Shown here: in pieces, positions 1 through 11,220 of the stretch | Numbering within the stretch: the stretch's first letter is position 1 | Layout of the letters: the number at the start of each line of letters is the position of its first letter | Assembly: GCA_002205965.3 (NCBI GenBank) | Contig: NADL03000492.1 | Span: forward strand, 1,178,001 to 1,242,000 | Direction: 5' to 3' | Length of the DNA: 64,000 nt | Origin: Kappaphycus alvarezii | Taxonomy: Eukaryota > Rhodophyta > Florideophyceae > Gigartinales > Solieriaceae | Notes under the pieces: generated by a model | Seen by the model: only the letters and a program-made list of their open reading frames with translations | Told to the model about the DNA's origin: nothing | Database searches by the model: none | Made by a program: the position numbers and the translations under genes

Positions 1-2600
1 AGTATTAATTTATGCGGAGAGTGAAGAAAGAGTTCCTTTCAAAAAATTCTGGATAATCACTTCACCTATTTTCAGTTTTTTAGCGACCACAGCATAGTTC
101 GACTCCTGCTCATGGACCTTTCTTGCGTCCTGCTTCACTCCTGTTGGTTTCTTATATATATTGACAATCCAGGTCAGTTTAGACAATTCATGTGCTACCA
201 AATGCACCTTGATTTAAACATTCTTGATACTTACATCTCATTGGACCAGAATTTTTTGCCGGGGTGACTTGCAAAGGGCCAATTTCCAGTGGATTTCGTA
301 AAAATCCTTCAAGTCTTGTGCAAGCTTGCGTACTCTTCCGAGCCACCGAAGGAGAGAACCTGGTCTATTTAAACATGCTAAAAGTCAAAAGAGCGCAATC
401 TTCAAGAACTCAGATGATCCTCAAATACAATTTTCCATTTGGCGTTTCTATCTGTTGGTATGAATCGGGCATTTTATCCGCAAGTGGTTGAGATTTTGGA
501 CATTTACGAATTTATTTTGAGTTTTATCTGTATGAGCAAATTTACGGATAATAATACAACAAGAAATTCTTAATCTATGCAATCACCCATATTTATACGT
601 TACTGAAAAAATGGTCGAAAGGGAAGTTGAATAGAAAACTCTGTACACATGCTCGCAGCTACTTTTCTTCCCTTTTTCTTACCTATTACCGCTTTAATAA
701 CTAGCGAAAACAGATCAATAATTTTCAGACACCATTTCTTCGGTTGGAAAAATGGACTTCTGAGGCAAAAATCGATTCAAAGGAAATCTTTTCTACCATC
801 TACAAAAATACAATAAAAACTTTGTTTTTCGTGAGCTTTATAATATTAAATTTCTTTTAATTCCTCGATTCGAAGGCCTAGGGCTTTACTAAATATTTTC
901 TCTTTGTATGTTCAGTTTTCTGTCTTTTTGCTTTTTTGTCCTCATTTTTTCCGTATTTTCAGAACAATTCAGTAAGAAAGTAGATCTACTAAATTTAGTT
1001 CTTTTAGGCAATTCATTAGGTCTTTCTGCGTTCTTTCTCTGCGAAGATTGGTCCCGAGGTCGATCGTCTGGACGGACCTAAAGTTGCAGAATTCGTACTG
1101 TAGGGGATTCTCTTTTCAATTCAATCTTTTTTCTTGCCCTCTTATGCCTGCTATGGGCCCCGTGGACTTAATTCTGGTCCCCAATAATGAGATAAATGTC
1201 ACAGATGCAGCAGTAAAATGTTAGCTTCTTCTTCCTCCTGTTCTTCTACCTCCTCTGACTTTCTTCTAGGGCATTGAAACCAGGAGTGCCAGAAGAATCG
1301 TTCCTCTTTCGTGCTACGGAGGAAGCAGTGACAGAGAGAAGTTCATGAGTAGTAATAAGATGACGGAGAGGAGCCACATGTTATGGACTACTTTTAACCT
1401 GCCGCCGGTAGCCACACATCGGCGAAGCAGATCCAGTCAAGATAAAACTTTTCTTCTATCCGGAACCATCGGAGCCCTCCCTTTTCCAAATCTCGACGGA
1501 AATTAGTCTGCGAAATTAAATGCCTTCTACTACAAAATCCCATGGAATTCTTACCATTCTTTCTCTTGCAGATTTAATTTTCCCTTTGCATCCGGGTCGT
1601 TTTCCAAGGACGACATCCAAAGCTGAATACCCTGGTAGTCTCGTTGATCTTCAGGACTTCTCAGAGACGTCTTTGACAACTTGACAAGTCTAAATCGGAT
1701 CACAGGAGCTTTCAAACAGCCAGTGGAGGTATGCACCATTGACCTTCGAGCTAGGTACCGAAAGTCCAAAGAGACAAGTTGAACCAGCAGTTATTTGGGT
1801 ATTTCCCCCTGTACAACGATATCCGCACCGTAAGTCTTGAGAGATAAGTGACCTTACTGCTGCCAATCTCCACAGGATCGAACTGAGAGATATTTGGTTT
1901 GGTTGTGGATACTGGCGGTGGGGTGTTGGTGATCTGTTCCGTGGATCTAGGTGGTGGGATTGCAGGAGTCTTTTCCTTGTCGATCAACCTCGGAATAGTA
2001 TTAGGCCCAGGAGCTCACCGCCCACGGGTTAAGTAGAGAACCGCAAATCTATAAAACTCTGCAAAACCGTATTAAAGCGTTAAAAAATTTGAAAAGTAGC
2101 TTTTCCCGTACTGTATGGGCCGATTTGACTTTTCTTGCGAGGCCGTCAGTGTATACTTGATGTGCAAGGTTCCACATGTCTGCACAGATAGTAAAAGAAC
2201 AAATCCATTTTGTGCTCCACAGCAGCCGAAAGCCATGAGCTGTGCAGCACTGTGCTGTACTTGACTCTCGCGTGTCGAGTTTGTAGCCAAATAACGTCAA
2301 GCAAATTTGGCCACACATCGACACGATGTGATCATCTCCGGTGAACGCTATTGTGTCCCGCAAACCTCTGCAAGTGGCCACCCTGTTAGCACTAGCGACA
2401 TAGTCGGTTCCTGCAATGGACCCCTGATACTAATGAACCCCTCTATCAATTGGAGAGGGTATTACGAAAGAGCCAATACTTTCCAGGCAGCAAGGGATGA
2501 ATGAGGAATAAATTTAGTAATTCAGTAATGACCTAAAAAAATAATGATAATTAGAATGATATGAGAGAAGTCATTTCGGATACTCAAATCTAAGTCATTT
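1..2600. other. Intergenic or eroded sequence, no supported gene
   Basis: I see no convincing gene here. Several short open frames exist. The least random are on the minus strand: 1751-1987 is Pro/Thr-rich, 1551-1769 follows it, and two overlapping frames at 2049-2381 could be a badly eroded copia-type RNase H. None keeps a diagnostic motif. The stretch 500-1550 is AT-rich with only short frames. It is most likely old transposon debris. Confidence 0.4.
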
Positions 2601-2688
2601 CGGAATTAATAGGCGCCTTTTTATTCGACAGGCTCATTTCGGAAATCACTGGGTCAAAAAAATCAAAAGCAGCGTCCTTCCCCGTAAA

Positions 2689-4058
2689 GTGAAATATATG
2701 CAGTCCAGTGACAGCTCGGACGGATTGCAGATTACCCCGGACCAAAAAAACAGAAAAATGCCACAGTCCCTGTCCCAAATCCCCAACAGCCAGCAGCCAG
2801 TGCCCCTTGTCACACAAACCCATGTCCAAAATGACCTCCAGATCCTAGCCGATGTGGCAGTTGATCGGGAGGCTCAGCTTGAGGACATACTTGAGATTGA
2901 CGACAGTGATACAGACAACGGCGCTTCTTATAGTTCCCCTTTATTTGATGTGTTTTATGATACAGGTGGCTCAAAGTCCATTCGCGACATAAAAAATTTC
3001 GACGCTTCGGAATTTAGTACCGTACGGAATAGCATGGCAGACATTGTCAAGGAGCGTCATAATGTTGGTCCGGGAAGGAAATCAAACTATGGTGGGAAGG
3101 ATATGCTTCAGATGCTGCTAACTACGCTGAAGAAAGCCGGGCTGTGAGAGATTGTGGCAAGGGTTCTCAGTGTAAAGGGACCTTCATTTGAGAAAATGGT
3201 GACCAAATCTATTGAGCTTCTTAGTCACCCGTTGTATGATGCCCTTGTTGTTCGCAACTTTACCGTCTTTCCATTCGGGTTGCTCCTTAATGAAGAAAAG
3301 AGTTTTAAGAATTCCCAGTTGCCCGCTATGTTAGCGATGTAACATTTCAACAGGACAATCGACAGTCAGGGAATATACAGGAGGGGAAAGCTAACTATAA
3401 CGGGAAGCATAAAAAAATGGGTTTAAAGTGGAGGTAAGTGTCCTCTCGAACGTGCTCGCAGTCAACTGTACAAAGCACTACCCTGGTTCAATTTCCGACT
3501 TATAAATGTTTCAGAAGAACATCAAATTTCACAGGTCCGCTCTGGAAAAGGCTACAGAGGAGAGAATTATTACCGATTTTGCACTGCTCTCTGGTCAGTT
3601 TCAGAGGAAGTGGGGTGTATTGATGGACAGGGGGTATCAAGGAGCCGCAGAGATGGCAAGGGCCATTATTCCTAAGTAGAAACCTAGGCATATCGCGGGA
3701 GGGTGAGTCCGTTAATAGGAAGATTGCATCAGATCTTATCATTGGGGAGAATTTTTTTGGTAGACATTGCATGATTTGGGGTGTTATAGGGAATAAGTGG
3801 AGGTAGGAAGAAGACCGCTATGATTTGTTTTTCCGGCTTTGCGCTGTATTGAATAAAATACACATTCAAATGCATCCCCTGCGTATCGAGGACGCTATTG
3901 ATAAAAAGCGGTTTAGGAACAGGCTTTACGCGATTGGTGATGATATCGCGAAGAAAAGTCTTCGCGTCGAGGAGCGATATCGCAACAAGCGTCGTATGCG
4001 CATTTCGTTGCAGTTAAGGAACCTTCAATTTAATGCTCGAAAGGATGAATTTGAGTAA
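2689..4058 (+). pseudogene. Harbinger/DDE_Tnp_4-type transposase pseudogene
   Basis: Remains of a cut-and-paste DNA transposase. The N-terminal part (2689-3342) is one frame interrupted by a TGA at 3145. After a frameshift, motifs of the DDE_4 nuclease follow in order: YVSDVTFQQ with a first Asp near 3330, GKHKKMG near 3400, then about 3500-3680 a MDRGYQGA motif with the second Asp. IIGENFFGR with the likely Glu follows near 3740, then an intact tail to 4058. The C-terminal tail is basic (KKRFRNRLYAIGDD, RNKRRMR). At least two frameshifts and three stops make it inactive. The family call rests on motif order; flanking terminal repeats were not found. Confidence 0.72.
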
Positions 4059-4265
4059 TTACTGTAATAAATGTTAATGATTACATTTTTGCATATAAGG
4101 CTGAAGCATTTCTTTGTGCGTTTAGTACTACTATATAAATTAAAGTATTAATTATTTTGACATCTTCAAATGGTTTGATTTGTTCGCTTATTATGAAACT
4201 GAATCATTTTCCAGTTACTGAGTCATTGAAATAGCATTGAGTATTTGAGGGAGAGACCTACAGTA

Positions 4266-4459
4266 TGAAATGCTTGAAATTGTCCCTTATTCTTTCCTGT
4301 CCTACCTAGACCAAGCGTAACCTATTGTGCCCCTTTTTTACTTGCACCCTCGACACAGTACAGTATATATATTGTACTGTGCCGGGTGTTGGGAATAAAG
4401 CTGGGGGAGATGCAGTACAGTATCTCCCCAGGTCAGCAGGTGACCTCGCACAGTCCACA
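4266..4459 (-). repeat. 3' LTR of the Ty3/gypsy element
   Basis: Direct repeat of 9115-9331 with several small indels. It contains a CACAGTACAGTATATAT segment and a GGGGAGATGCAGTACAGTAT segment, which are degraded versions of the hairpins in the 5' copy. The divergence between the two LTRs indicates an old insertion. Confidence 0.78.
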
Positions 4460-4858
4460 AGCCCCCGCAATCAAAGTGCGACACGGGCGCTCAGTTGGTA
4501 AGTGCAAACCCCCACCCACTCTACCACTCTACCATCTTACCACCAGCTTCCCCTTCCCAACTAAGGCCAGTCCATCAACCACCAACTACTGCGACAAGCC
4601 CTCAATCATCCCTGCCTGCCTCTTGGGAAGCGCCAATGTGCTGTTAAACAGTTGATGTACTCGTGGCGGGCCCCCCTTGGCGTGTCGTTGCAACCACCTC
4701 CCTGTAAGCCTCTCCACCAGACCATCCTCCCCCCACCTCCCTCGTCATAACACCCTCCCCTTCACCCTCTGCATCTTCCTCCCATCGCACCTGCCTTCTC
4801 CCTTATCGTCATCTATCCACTTGCGTTGTCCTATTTTCGACTCCCTCCCCGGAAGATC

Positions 4859-5784
4859 ATTGATCGCACCAAACAGAAGGCCGGCTTGAGCACAGGGGGA
4901 AGAGCCCCCCGTAAGGCCATCGCCATAAAAGCGGCCCGAGTTCCTCGTCCCGATGCTGAAGTGTAGTCCCGCCGCGAAGCGTTAAGATCCCGAGGCTGCC
5001 AAGATATCCAGAAGATAGTTTCCATAACCGAAGCCCCTTAAAGTACCCCGTCTACCGTACTGGTTTTCCCCGTCCCATCGCGATGAACGAGGAAGAGCAC
5101 AAGGCGCTCTTCGGCCGTCACATCACCGCTTTCGCGCGCTATTACGCATGCCGAGAGTTCCCGAAGACGGATGCCTACCTGCTGGGCTTGGCCGAGTCCT
5201 TGGAAGACCCTGAACCCTACTCCCCCGTTCCGCCCTCCGTCTGGTGCGTACGTTCGGTTTATTGGCACAGCGGCGCCAATGTATACTGCGCCATCCACGA
5301 CGACACTGGTGAAGAGCATACGATGCTCTTGTACACGATTGCGTTCGATGAGTTCTCCGGGGAACACGATCCGGCCGTGAATGGAGATGAGCTTGTCCTG
5401 GGCAGACAGGGCCGCCTTCACACCATTGACAACATACATCTGTGGTGCCAAAAGTACCCCGAGCGGAAACTGTAGCTCTCCTACACGCGTTCTAGAGGCT
5501 CCCGTTTGGATCCAACTCAGCACGGCTGTCTTCCTCTCCAGCCGGTCCAATTCAGAGACCTGACAGACAGTTGCATTGGTGCCTCCCCTGGTAATGCCCT
5601 GTCCGAGCATAGAGAGCCTGCTCAGGCCCTTCATTGGGTGTCCGTCTTCCGTGAGAGAGCTGCAAGTACTTGGAACGACCTCACCCAGGAGGCCCGTGTC
5701 CGCAGCTTGAGGGACGCCCAGAAGGTTCTCCCCCCTCGTAGCCTAATGTTCCAGAACTGTCTTCCACTGAACCGACCGCTCTAG
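4859..5784 (+). pseudogene. Antisense gene in gypsy element with histone H3 tail-like start
   Basis: Plus-strand coding remnant between the gypsy 3' LTR and the end of RT, so convergent with gag-pol. The frame from 4859 reads RTKQKAGLSTGGRAPRKAI and then AIKAAR. It matches the histone H3 N-tail (ARTKQTARKSTGGKAPRK...) at most positions, with ATT where the H3 start codon would be. That frame stops at 4964. A +1-shifted frame is open from about 4966 through an ATG at 5083 to 5475 (MNEEEHKALFGRH..., 130 residues from the ATG), then after one TAG continues to 5784. The 130-residue part is acidic with several Trp and Cys; I do not recognise its fold. The H3-like start and the downstream domain may have been one fused protein, but the frameshift means this is inferred. 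Confidence 0.55.
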
Positions 5785-6235
5785 TCCGTACAAAATCTAC
5801 CATTCGGGATATATCTACCCATCCTCGTCGGCTCGCACGGTGTCACCCATTGCGTCACCATCAACAAGACCAGTCGACGACTTCTCGACCCGGCCGAAGA
5901 ATTCTCTTTAGCGTTCTCCGCCAACGCTGTGAAGGATTGCGTGTGGTGCATCCCCAATTTTCACCCGTTTGCGAGATAAGGCACGTCGTGCTCCTCGATG
6001 GTGCTCCCAGCAAGCGCCCACGTTACCGAGAACGGGATATTAGGACTAATCGGAGGAAGGAGTGAAAAAAAAATTGAGGGTTAATCAAGCTCCCGTGGCG
6101 CCAGGTGACTCGCCCACCATACGGTCCAGGCCCGAGCAGCCCGCTTCTGATCGTCCTCAATCTCTTTATCTGTTTCCTGCCTCCATTTCTGGTTTCAATT
6201 CCTTCTTGTTCCACTCGACCTTCATTTCTCCTTGT
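5785..6235. other. Eroded junction between antisense gene and gypsy pol
   Basis: No intact frame. The minus strand directly downstream of the RT remnant is Arg/Lys-rich for about 60 codons (6023-6240), which may be the fused end of the polyprotein after deletion of RNase H and integrase. I see no D-D-E integrase motif on either strand. Confidence 0.35.
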
Positions 6236-7480
6236 TCACCTTCGTTTGCCTCTTTTATATTGATTATCTGTGAAGTCTCGTATAAAGCGTCGATAATACC
6301 CTGGCAACACGAGAAAACTCCTCAGTTCGCTCACATTTTCCGGTACAGGGGCCTCTACGATCTCCTTAATCTTGTCGGGATCAACCTTCGCACCGCTAGA
6401 ATTGACAATGTGACCAAGCAGCTTCACTTCCGATTGAGCAAAACTGCACTTGGTTACCTTCAGCTTCAATTTCGCTTCTTGAATCCTCTTGAACACCTCT
6501 TTACAATGAGCCATGTGTTCCTCCAACTTCTTCGAGAAGATTACAACGTCGTCCACGTAAACCATAGCAAACGGTAATCCGCGAAGAATCTCGCCCATCA
6601 TCCTTTGAAAAGTCGCTGGAGCATTCTCCAAACGGCATCACCAAGAACTTTTACGTTACATATCTAGATACAAACTTCGTCTTTTCCTTGCACGGTTCGG
6701 AAATTTTAACCTGCCAGTATCCTGCGTAAAGGTCCAGCGTCGTGAAGAACTCCGCGCCAGAGGGTTCGTCGAGAAATTCTTCTATTTTCGGTAACAGTCA
6801 GCGGTCCGGCTTCATGACCCGGTTCAACTGACAGTAATCAACGCAGAACCGGGCTCTCTGTCTTTTTTCGTGGCGATAAGTACCGAAAAGGACCAGGGGG
6901 ACCTTGACGGCATGATAACTCCAGCTTCCAGTAATTCATTCACTTCTTTCTTTACTACTTGGTTATGCCTCGGCGGCATTCGACGGGCTTTCGAATGTGT
7001 CGGAGTCTCATCTGTCAACTCGAAAGAGTGTACCACCGGCACCTGAGCCGGCTCCAGGTGATGTATGTCCCACGCTATCACGTCCGCCTCCTTGAGCGCA
7101 TTCACCAATTTCTTCTGGTTTTCCTCCTCAAGATGCTTCACTTTCGAGACGAGAAACGTGGCATGATCCACTCCCTCGTCTTTCTCGGTGGACGCCTCCT
7201 CCAACATCAGGCCCTCTAGATCGGGCTCATACAGTTCCTTGTTTAAGATCTCCAGCACCAATTTATGCTCGGTGTCTGACCCACCATCGCTTTCGCCTGA
7301 CTCTGATGAGGACGAGACAGGAATCTGCTCTCCATCAGACTCACCAGGTAATGTGAAATCCTCACTATTAGTACGCATCCCGTCAATCACTGGGGGCTCA
7401 CAAAGTAGCGGTAAAAGTGCCTTCTTCCTCCCAACCGCCGGGGTGACCTGCTGCCGCCCGTAATCAAGTTTTTTCTGCAT
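6236..7480 (-). pseudogene. Ty3/gypsy reverse transcriptase remnant
   Basis: Minus-strand pol. From the N-terminal side: a long acidic linker (7480-7050), then PPRHNQVVKKEVNELLEAGVI (read as PPRHNQVVKK then EVNELLEAGVI) near 6960. RFCVDYCQLNRV lies near 6840 and FFTTLDLYAGYWQVKI near 6730. NAPATFQRMMGEI comes next at 6625, and the catalytic box AMVYVDDVVIFSKK near 6560. LLGHIV and GYYRRFIRDF then follow near 6290. These are standard gypsy RT blocks. The frame breaks near 6640 and 6800-6850. Homology stops at about 6270 where RNase H should begin, so the element has lost the rest of pol. Confidence 0.85.
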
Positions 7481-7513
7481 AAATTCTAATGCACGACTGC
7501 CAATAATAGTGTC

Positions 7514-7888
7514 TCATGGCGCGTTCCGTACCACTAAGAAACCCAGGGGCACGACCAGGGTTCCAAAGGGGACTCGAACCTTCTGTACACATCCAATAAT
7601 TTCAGCCACTGTTCCATCGGCGACGGTGACCTGACGATCCGTAGCCATCGGAGCGAGTGTTATCCTCTCGAAAAAGTCCCAGGACATCAGGTTTTGAACT
7701 GCACCCGTATCCAATCGGGCGTGCGTCTCCATTCCATAAGCCTTCACGGCCACGACCTTCAACCGACGGGAGACTTCGGTATGACTTTTCGTAGATGCCT
7801 GAGTCACTGCGACAGTCTTGGAAACCAGACGCTTCAACTGCTTCCTTGCTTCATCCGCGCCTCCGCGCAGAAGCTTCCCGAAGTTCAT
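7514..7888 (-). pseudogene. Retrotransposon aspartic protease region
   Basis: About 125 codons in one open frame between Gag and RT on the minus strand. The motif ARLDTGAVQNLMSWDF carries the D-T-G-A active site of pepsin-fold retroviral-type proteases. It is followed by TVADGT and, about 20 residues on, the hydrophobic strand VPLGFLVV expected for this fold. It is separated from RT by a stop near 7510 and from Gag by an eroded stretch (7900-8228). The catalytic Asp is intact even though the polyprotein is broken. Confidence 0.75.
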
Positions 7889-8228
7889 TCCCGACGAGGA
7901 CGAAGATGGTTACGCAACCACGTTATACTTCCCTACGTGGTCCTGGAGGGCCCCTGTCGCCTTCTTGGTCTTCTTTGCTCTATTTTTCTTCTTCCTTTGC
8001 TCCGACAAGACCATCGGCGGGCGAACGAGAGGGTCCTTATTCATCAGCGCGTCGATGTCCATAACGTTGTCCCTGCGTTGCTTCGGAATGGCTTAGCCGT
8101 CTGCATTCCTCTTTGCGCGACTACCGCATCGCTCTTGCGAGCCTCCTGGACGACGAAAACGGGCTCGTCGCTAATCTTTTCCCTCAGTTTAAGTTCTTAT
8201 TTCGACTCCAAACTTGATCCAGCAATTC

Positions 8229-9060
8229 CTACACGACAACATCCGTCTTGCTGTTGCTTGGAACGGAAAGTTTCCTCTTACTGACCTCTCTTCCCGCAGA
8301 GAAGCACTGGGTGTGCCTGTGAGGGTTCTGCGGGCACTGCGTGGCCCAATGGCCCCTTTGCCCACAGAAACTGCAACTAAAGTCGTCATCGACCATCGCG
8401 GCAGGTCCTTCATTCTCAAACTGCTTCTCCACAGAGAGAGACAACTCCGCAAACTGCTCTGCTAGCTGGTCAACCTTATCCTCCAGCTGGTGCAGCTGGA
8501 AAGCGGGCCCGTCAAGCCTCTGCGAAATTGTATTCGGGGCGATCAAAAGCGCTTGAGCAGCCTCCTCGTTGGCGAAGAATGCCTTCTTTCCTGACTGGAA
8601 GTCTTCGATTTCCTTCTTGAGTTCCTTGTAGGCCGACAGCGCTCGATACATGACAAACTGGGCCAACTCCGGGTGTCCCGCTACTGCCTTCCGAAGTAAA
8701 CCGAAGGAAGCCATCTCGTTGAAGCCTACCTCCTTGTAGAGGGCATCAATTCGCGCCAGAGACCCTCCTATGTCTCCAGCATCCAGTCCTGCGGCAACGG
8801 GTTCGTGGAATTCCTCCTCTGGCTTCGCCTTCTTCTCGAACTCGGCGAAGAGCTTCTTCTTGACTATATCATACTTCTCGGCGTCTTCAATAAGGGACCC
8901 ATCCTGCGCAAACTACTCTTAGTGGAAATCGAAAGCTGTCCCCTCCAGATGGCACATTATCTAAAGGACCTTCTCGCTGTCCGTATTTCCGCGCATAACA
9001 ACGTTCTCGAACGCGAAAAGGAAATAGCAATATCGGAAGAGGTAGGTCCATCAAAGGAGA
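8229..9060 (-). pseudogene. Ty3/gypsy Gag with CCHC zinc knuckle
   Basis: The Gag frame on the minus strand begins near 9060 and has two stops near 8920-8960. It then runs open through KKLFAEFEKKAKPEEEF and MASFGLLRKAVAGHPELAQF to 8229. A coiled-coil-like QLHQLEDKVDQLAEQF segment precedes the nucleocapsid knuckle CSFCGQRGHWATQC (C-x2-C-x4-H-x4-C, near 8360). The position directly downstream of the primer-binding site is correct for Gag. Frame loss after the knuckle separates it from the protease. Confidence 0.8.
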
Positions 9061-9097
9061 GGTGAGGGGCGCTGGAGTCTATCATGGCGTCGTCGAA

Positions 9098-9114
9098 CCT
9101 TGGATGCGGTACCA
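9098..9114 (-). other. Primer-binding site of the gypsy element
   Basis: Minus strand TGGTACCGCATCCAAGG starts at the base after the 5' LTR and is followed by TTCGAC. Its complement reads as T-loop, T-stem, acceptor strand and CCA of a tRNA. An A discriminator and a U at position 72 are compatible with initiator Met tRNA. The tRNA identity is inferred. Confidence 0.65.
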
Positions 9115-9331
9115 TGAAATGCTTGAAAAAGTCCTTTATTCTTTCCTATTCTACCTAGGCCAAGCGTAACCTATTGTTCCTCTTTTTCCACGTACCCTCG
9201 ACACAGTACAGTATATATATACAGTACTGTGCTGTGCTGAGTGGTACGTATACAGTGCCTAACCCTACATCAACTGGGGAGATACAGTACAGTATCTCCC
9301 CAGATTAAGAAGCGAGCTCGCACAGCCCACA
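9115..9331 (-). repeat. 5' LTR of the Ty3/gypsy element
   Basis: 217-bp LTR, TG...CA. It contains two inverted repeats: CACAGTAC (9202-9209) with GTACTGTG (9224-9231) around a TATATATA core, and CTGGGGAGATAC (9274-9285) with GTATCTCCCCAG (9292-9303) separated by AGTACA. Such stems in an LTR could mark promoter or RNA-folding elements; the function is unproven. Confidence 0.78.
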
Positions 9332-10600
9332 CCGTAATACAGTAAAGTTCTCTCTCGACAAGATCATTATCTCACCTCACTATATGCATATTTTCATGAT
9401 TGTTGCGGACTACAGAAGCGAGTACATATTTTATGCAATCTCACACCCCGGCCCCCACCGTCCTCCCGATCTTACCGACCTCCTCAAGTTTTGTTTTCGC
9501 TCTTCTCGGCTCAATTCAGCGCGGGCGCCGGATCTGTGTCCGCTCGAATGCCCTGGCGACGGAACAAACATGACTCAAGATCTCTTGCTTTACCGTTGTT
9601 GTTGATGGTTATTTCGAGTGGATTGTCATCCCGCGCCCCCAACGCACGTGGGACGACCTGGGAAAGACGTGTAAGGACGGCTCTTCCGCTCGAACAGGGT
9701 TTTCAAAGTTCGCTGTTTCCTATCGCTTTTCAACCTACTGTCTTTGTTAGAGTCTCCGAACGAACGTGGTCTGCGCAGCCCTGTCATCCCGTCGGCATGT
9801 TCGTTCGTCCGGAGTTTTCTTCGTCCTGGTTGTCGTCGTCTGTAAGTTGTCATGCTTACACTAAAAGTTTTTCAAGCTGTCTGGATCCCGTATTTACATG
9901 CTGGAATTTTCTTGTAGTCCCCCCTTTGTCCTTGTTGGAGTGGGTGATGGTTCAGCCGTCGCCTGGAGATGTTCTTAGTCTTCTAGTGTAACCACTACCT
10001 GTACGGTTCAGGTTTTTGAACACATTAAAAGATTCCCCCCCCTCAGTACAAGTTTCTTGCATTATTGAAATTTCTACGAAATTTCGGGCCATCGCCACAA
10101 ACAGATACCTGACTGTTATTGGCTATTTTAACCCCTTGCGATCGATCAATACGATGCTGGTCTTCCTCTAAACCTCCGCAAGCACTAATTTGCAGAAGTA
10201 CGCTGCCGAGGACAGGTAGCTTGGGCTGAAGTAGCGATTTACCCGTTAAAGAAAACACTGACGACGGCCCAAGAGACATCCGCTACGCATCACCTGAGGA
10301 TCATCACTCCCCTGCTTCTTCCCTCTACGCGCAAACTAGATCTGTCGGAACACCCTCCCCCTGCTGGTGCCGCCTGCTCCTGTACCAGTCTCGCGACCCT
10401 TGTCCGCGATGTAATATGCGCACAGGCATATATGGCGCCTCCGCATGCCCCAAGCTGTTCGATTCTCCGATCCGCAGCACTGTACGGTCTTTCAACTGTA
10501 AGGCAGCCCTGTCCGAGCGCTGCTCTCCAGTTGATAGACTTTCAGAGGACCTCTTATCAAGCGTCACGCTCGCAGAATAGTCATGAGTACAGGTCAGCCC
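9332..10600. other. No gene recognised
   Basis: Frames of up to 166 codons occur on the plus strand (9491-9991), but they overlap opposite-strand frames, lack motifs and have no conserved neighbour. 10020-10600 is likewise featureless. Probably old non-coding or eroded transposon sequence. Confidence 0.4.
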
Positions 10601-10639
10601 ACTGGCTTAGACTCCGTAGAGTAAACTTGAGGGGTTTAA

Positions 10640-10756
10640 CGATTGCAATGCGTTCCGAAGTGCATCAAATAATTGGTGGTCGGCAAGGGAAAATAAGGAA
10701 GCGGTGTTAAAACGGTTTAAAGTCGCTACAAAGCTAGCTCAAGGCCAGTTGGCGAG
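10640..10756 (+). repeat. Copy of a dispersed repeat also at 29450-29560
   Basis: Shares GTTCCRAAGTGCATCAAATA and, after about 50 bp, an AACGGTTTAAAGTCGCTA-like segment, in the same order, with 29450-29560. A weaker match begins at 32775. In the 29-kb copy the repeat lies just upstream of a Myb-like Harbinger gene, so it may be an element end or leader. Confidence 0.5.
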
Positions 10757-10759
10757 CAT

Positions 10760-10864
10760 AACACAGGAAAGGGTCCTCCCCACGTGTAACTTAGGAAATG
10801 GTCCTCCCCTCGTGTAGCACAGGAAATGGTCCTCCTCTCGTGTAATACAGGAAATGGTCCTCCC
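10760..10864 (+). repeat. 28-bp tandem repeat upstream of the acidic-protein gene
   Basis: Three full units and one partial unit of 28 bp. The core is CAGGAAATGGTCCTCC. The same unit occurs about 2.3 times at 24213-24276 on the opposite strand, at a similar distance (about 360 bp) upstream of the related gene at 23220-23843. That conservation of position suggests a regulatory or replication site of the family rather than a chance microsatellite. Confidence 0.7.
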
Positions 10865-11220
10865 AAAGGGACCAGAAACTTATAACGATCCCACCCCTGA
10901 CTCCTCTTACCGTCCTTTCCAAATTTGTCTACAATCCTCCCTAGATATTTTAATACTGTATCCTCTCCTCCAAATCAGCGTTCTACGTCTTTTTCATCTA
11001 CGTTCTTCATCAAATTCACTCCTTATGTAGAAATTTCACGCAAATGCGCTACTGAGATTTCGATTTTAACTTTTTAGTACCGACTCCAGTCCGCCTCTAA
11101 GGTGTACTTAAACCCATTTTACACAACTTTTTTGAGATCCACCAACCCCTTGACACACTACTCTCCCCCTCACACCCTCTATCCTCCATTCACAATCGCC
11201 CTACTCCATTTACAACCAAA

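Larger units (their letters stand above)
4266..9331 (-). mobile_element. Ty3/gypsy LTR retrotransposon, internally deleted
   Basis: Two direct repeats (4266-4459 and 9115-9331), each starting TGTGG and ending GCATTTCA on the minus strand, bound a 5.07-kb element. Next to the inner edge of the 9115 repeat lies a primer-binding site, TGGTACCGCATCCAAGG on the minus strand (9098-9114). It is complementary to a tRNA 3' end whose T-arm and acceptor pattern suits initiator Met. Gag, protease and RT follow in gypsy order. RNase H and integrase are absent, and 4460-6060 holds plus-strand coding sequence instead. The flanks CAGTA (4261-4265) and CCGTA (9332-9336) are a plausible 5-bp target duplication with one mismatch. 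Confidence 0.8.

Noticed and set aside
5038..5634. 198-codon minus-strand open frame opposite the H3-like gene
   Set aside because: Antisense shadow of the plus-strand coding frame; Gly/Arg/Val-rich composition and no motif. The plus frame has more natural residues and is consistent with the H3-like start.
9491..9991. 166-codon plus-strand frame
   Set aside because: No motif, overlaps opposite frames, and Ser/Phe/Val composition typical of random translation.
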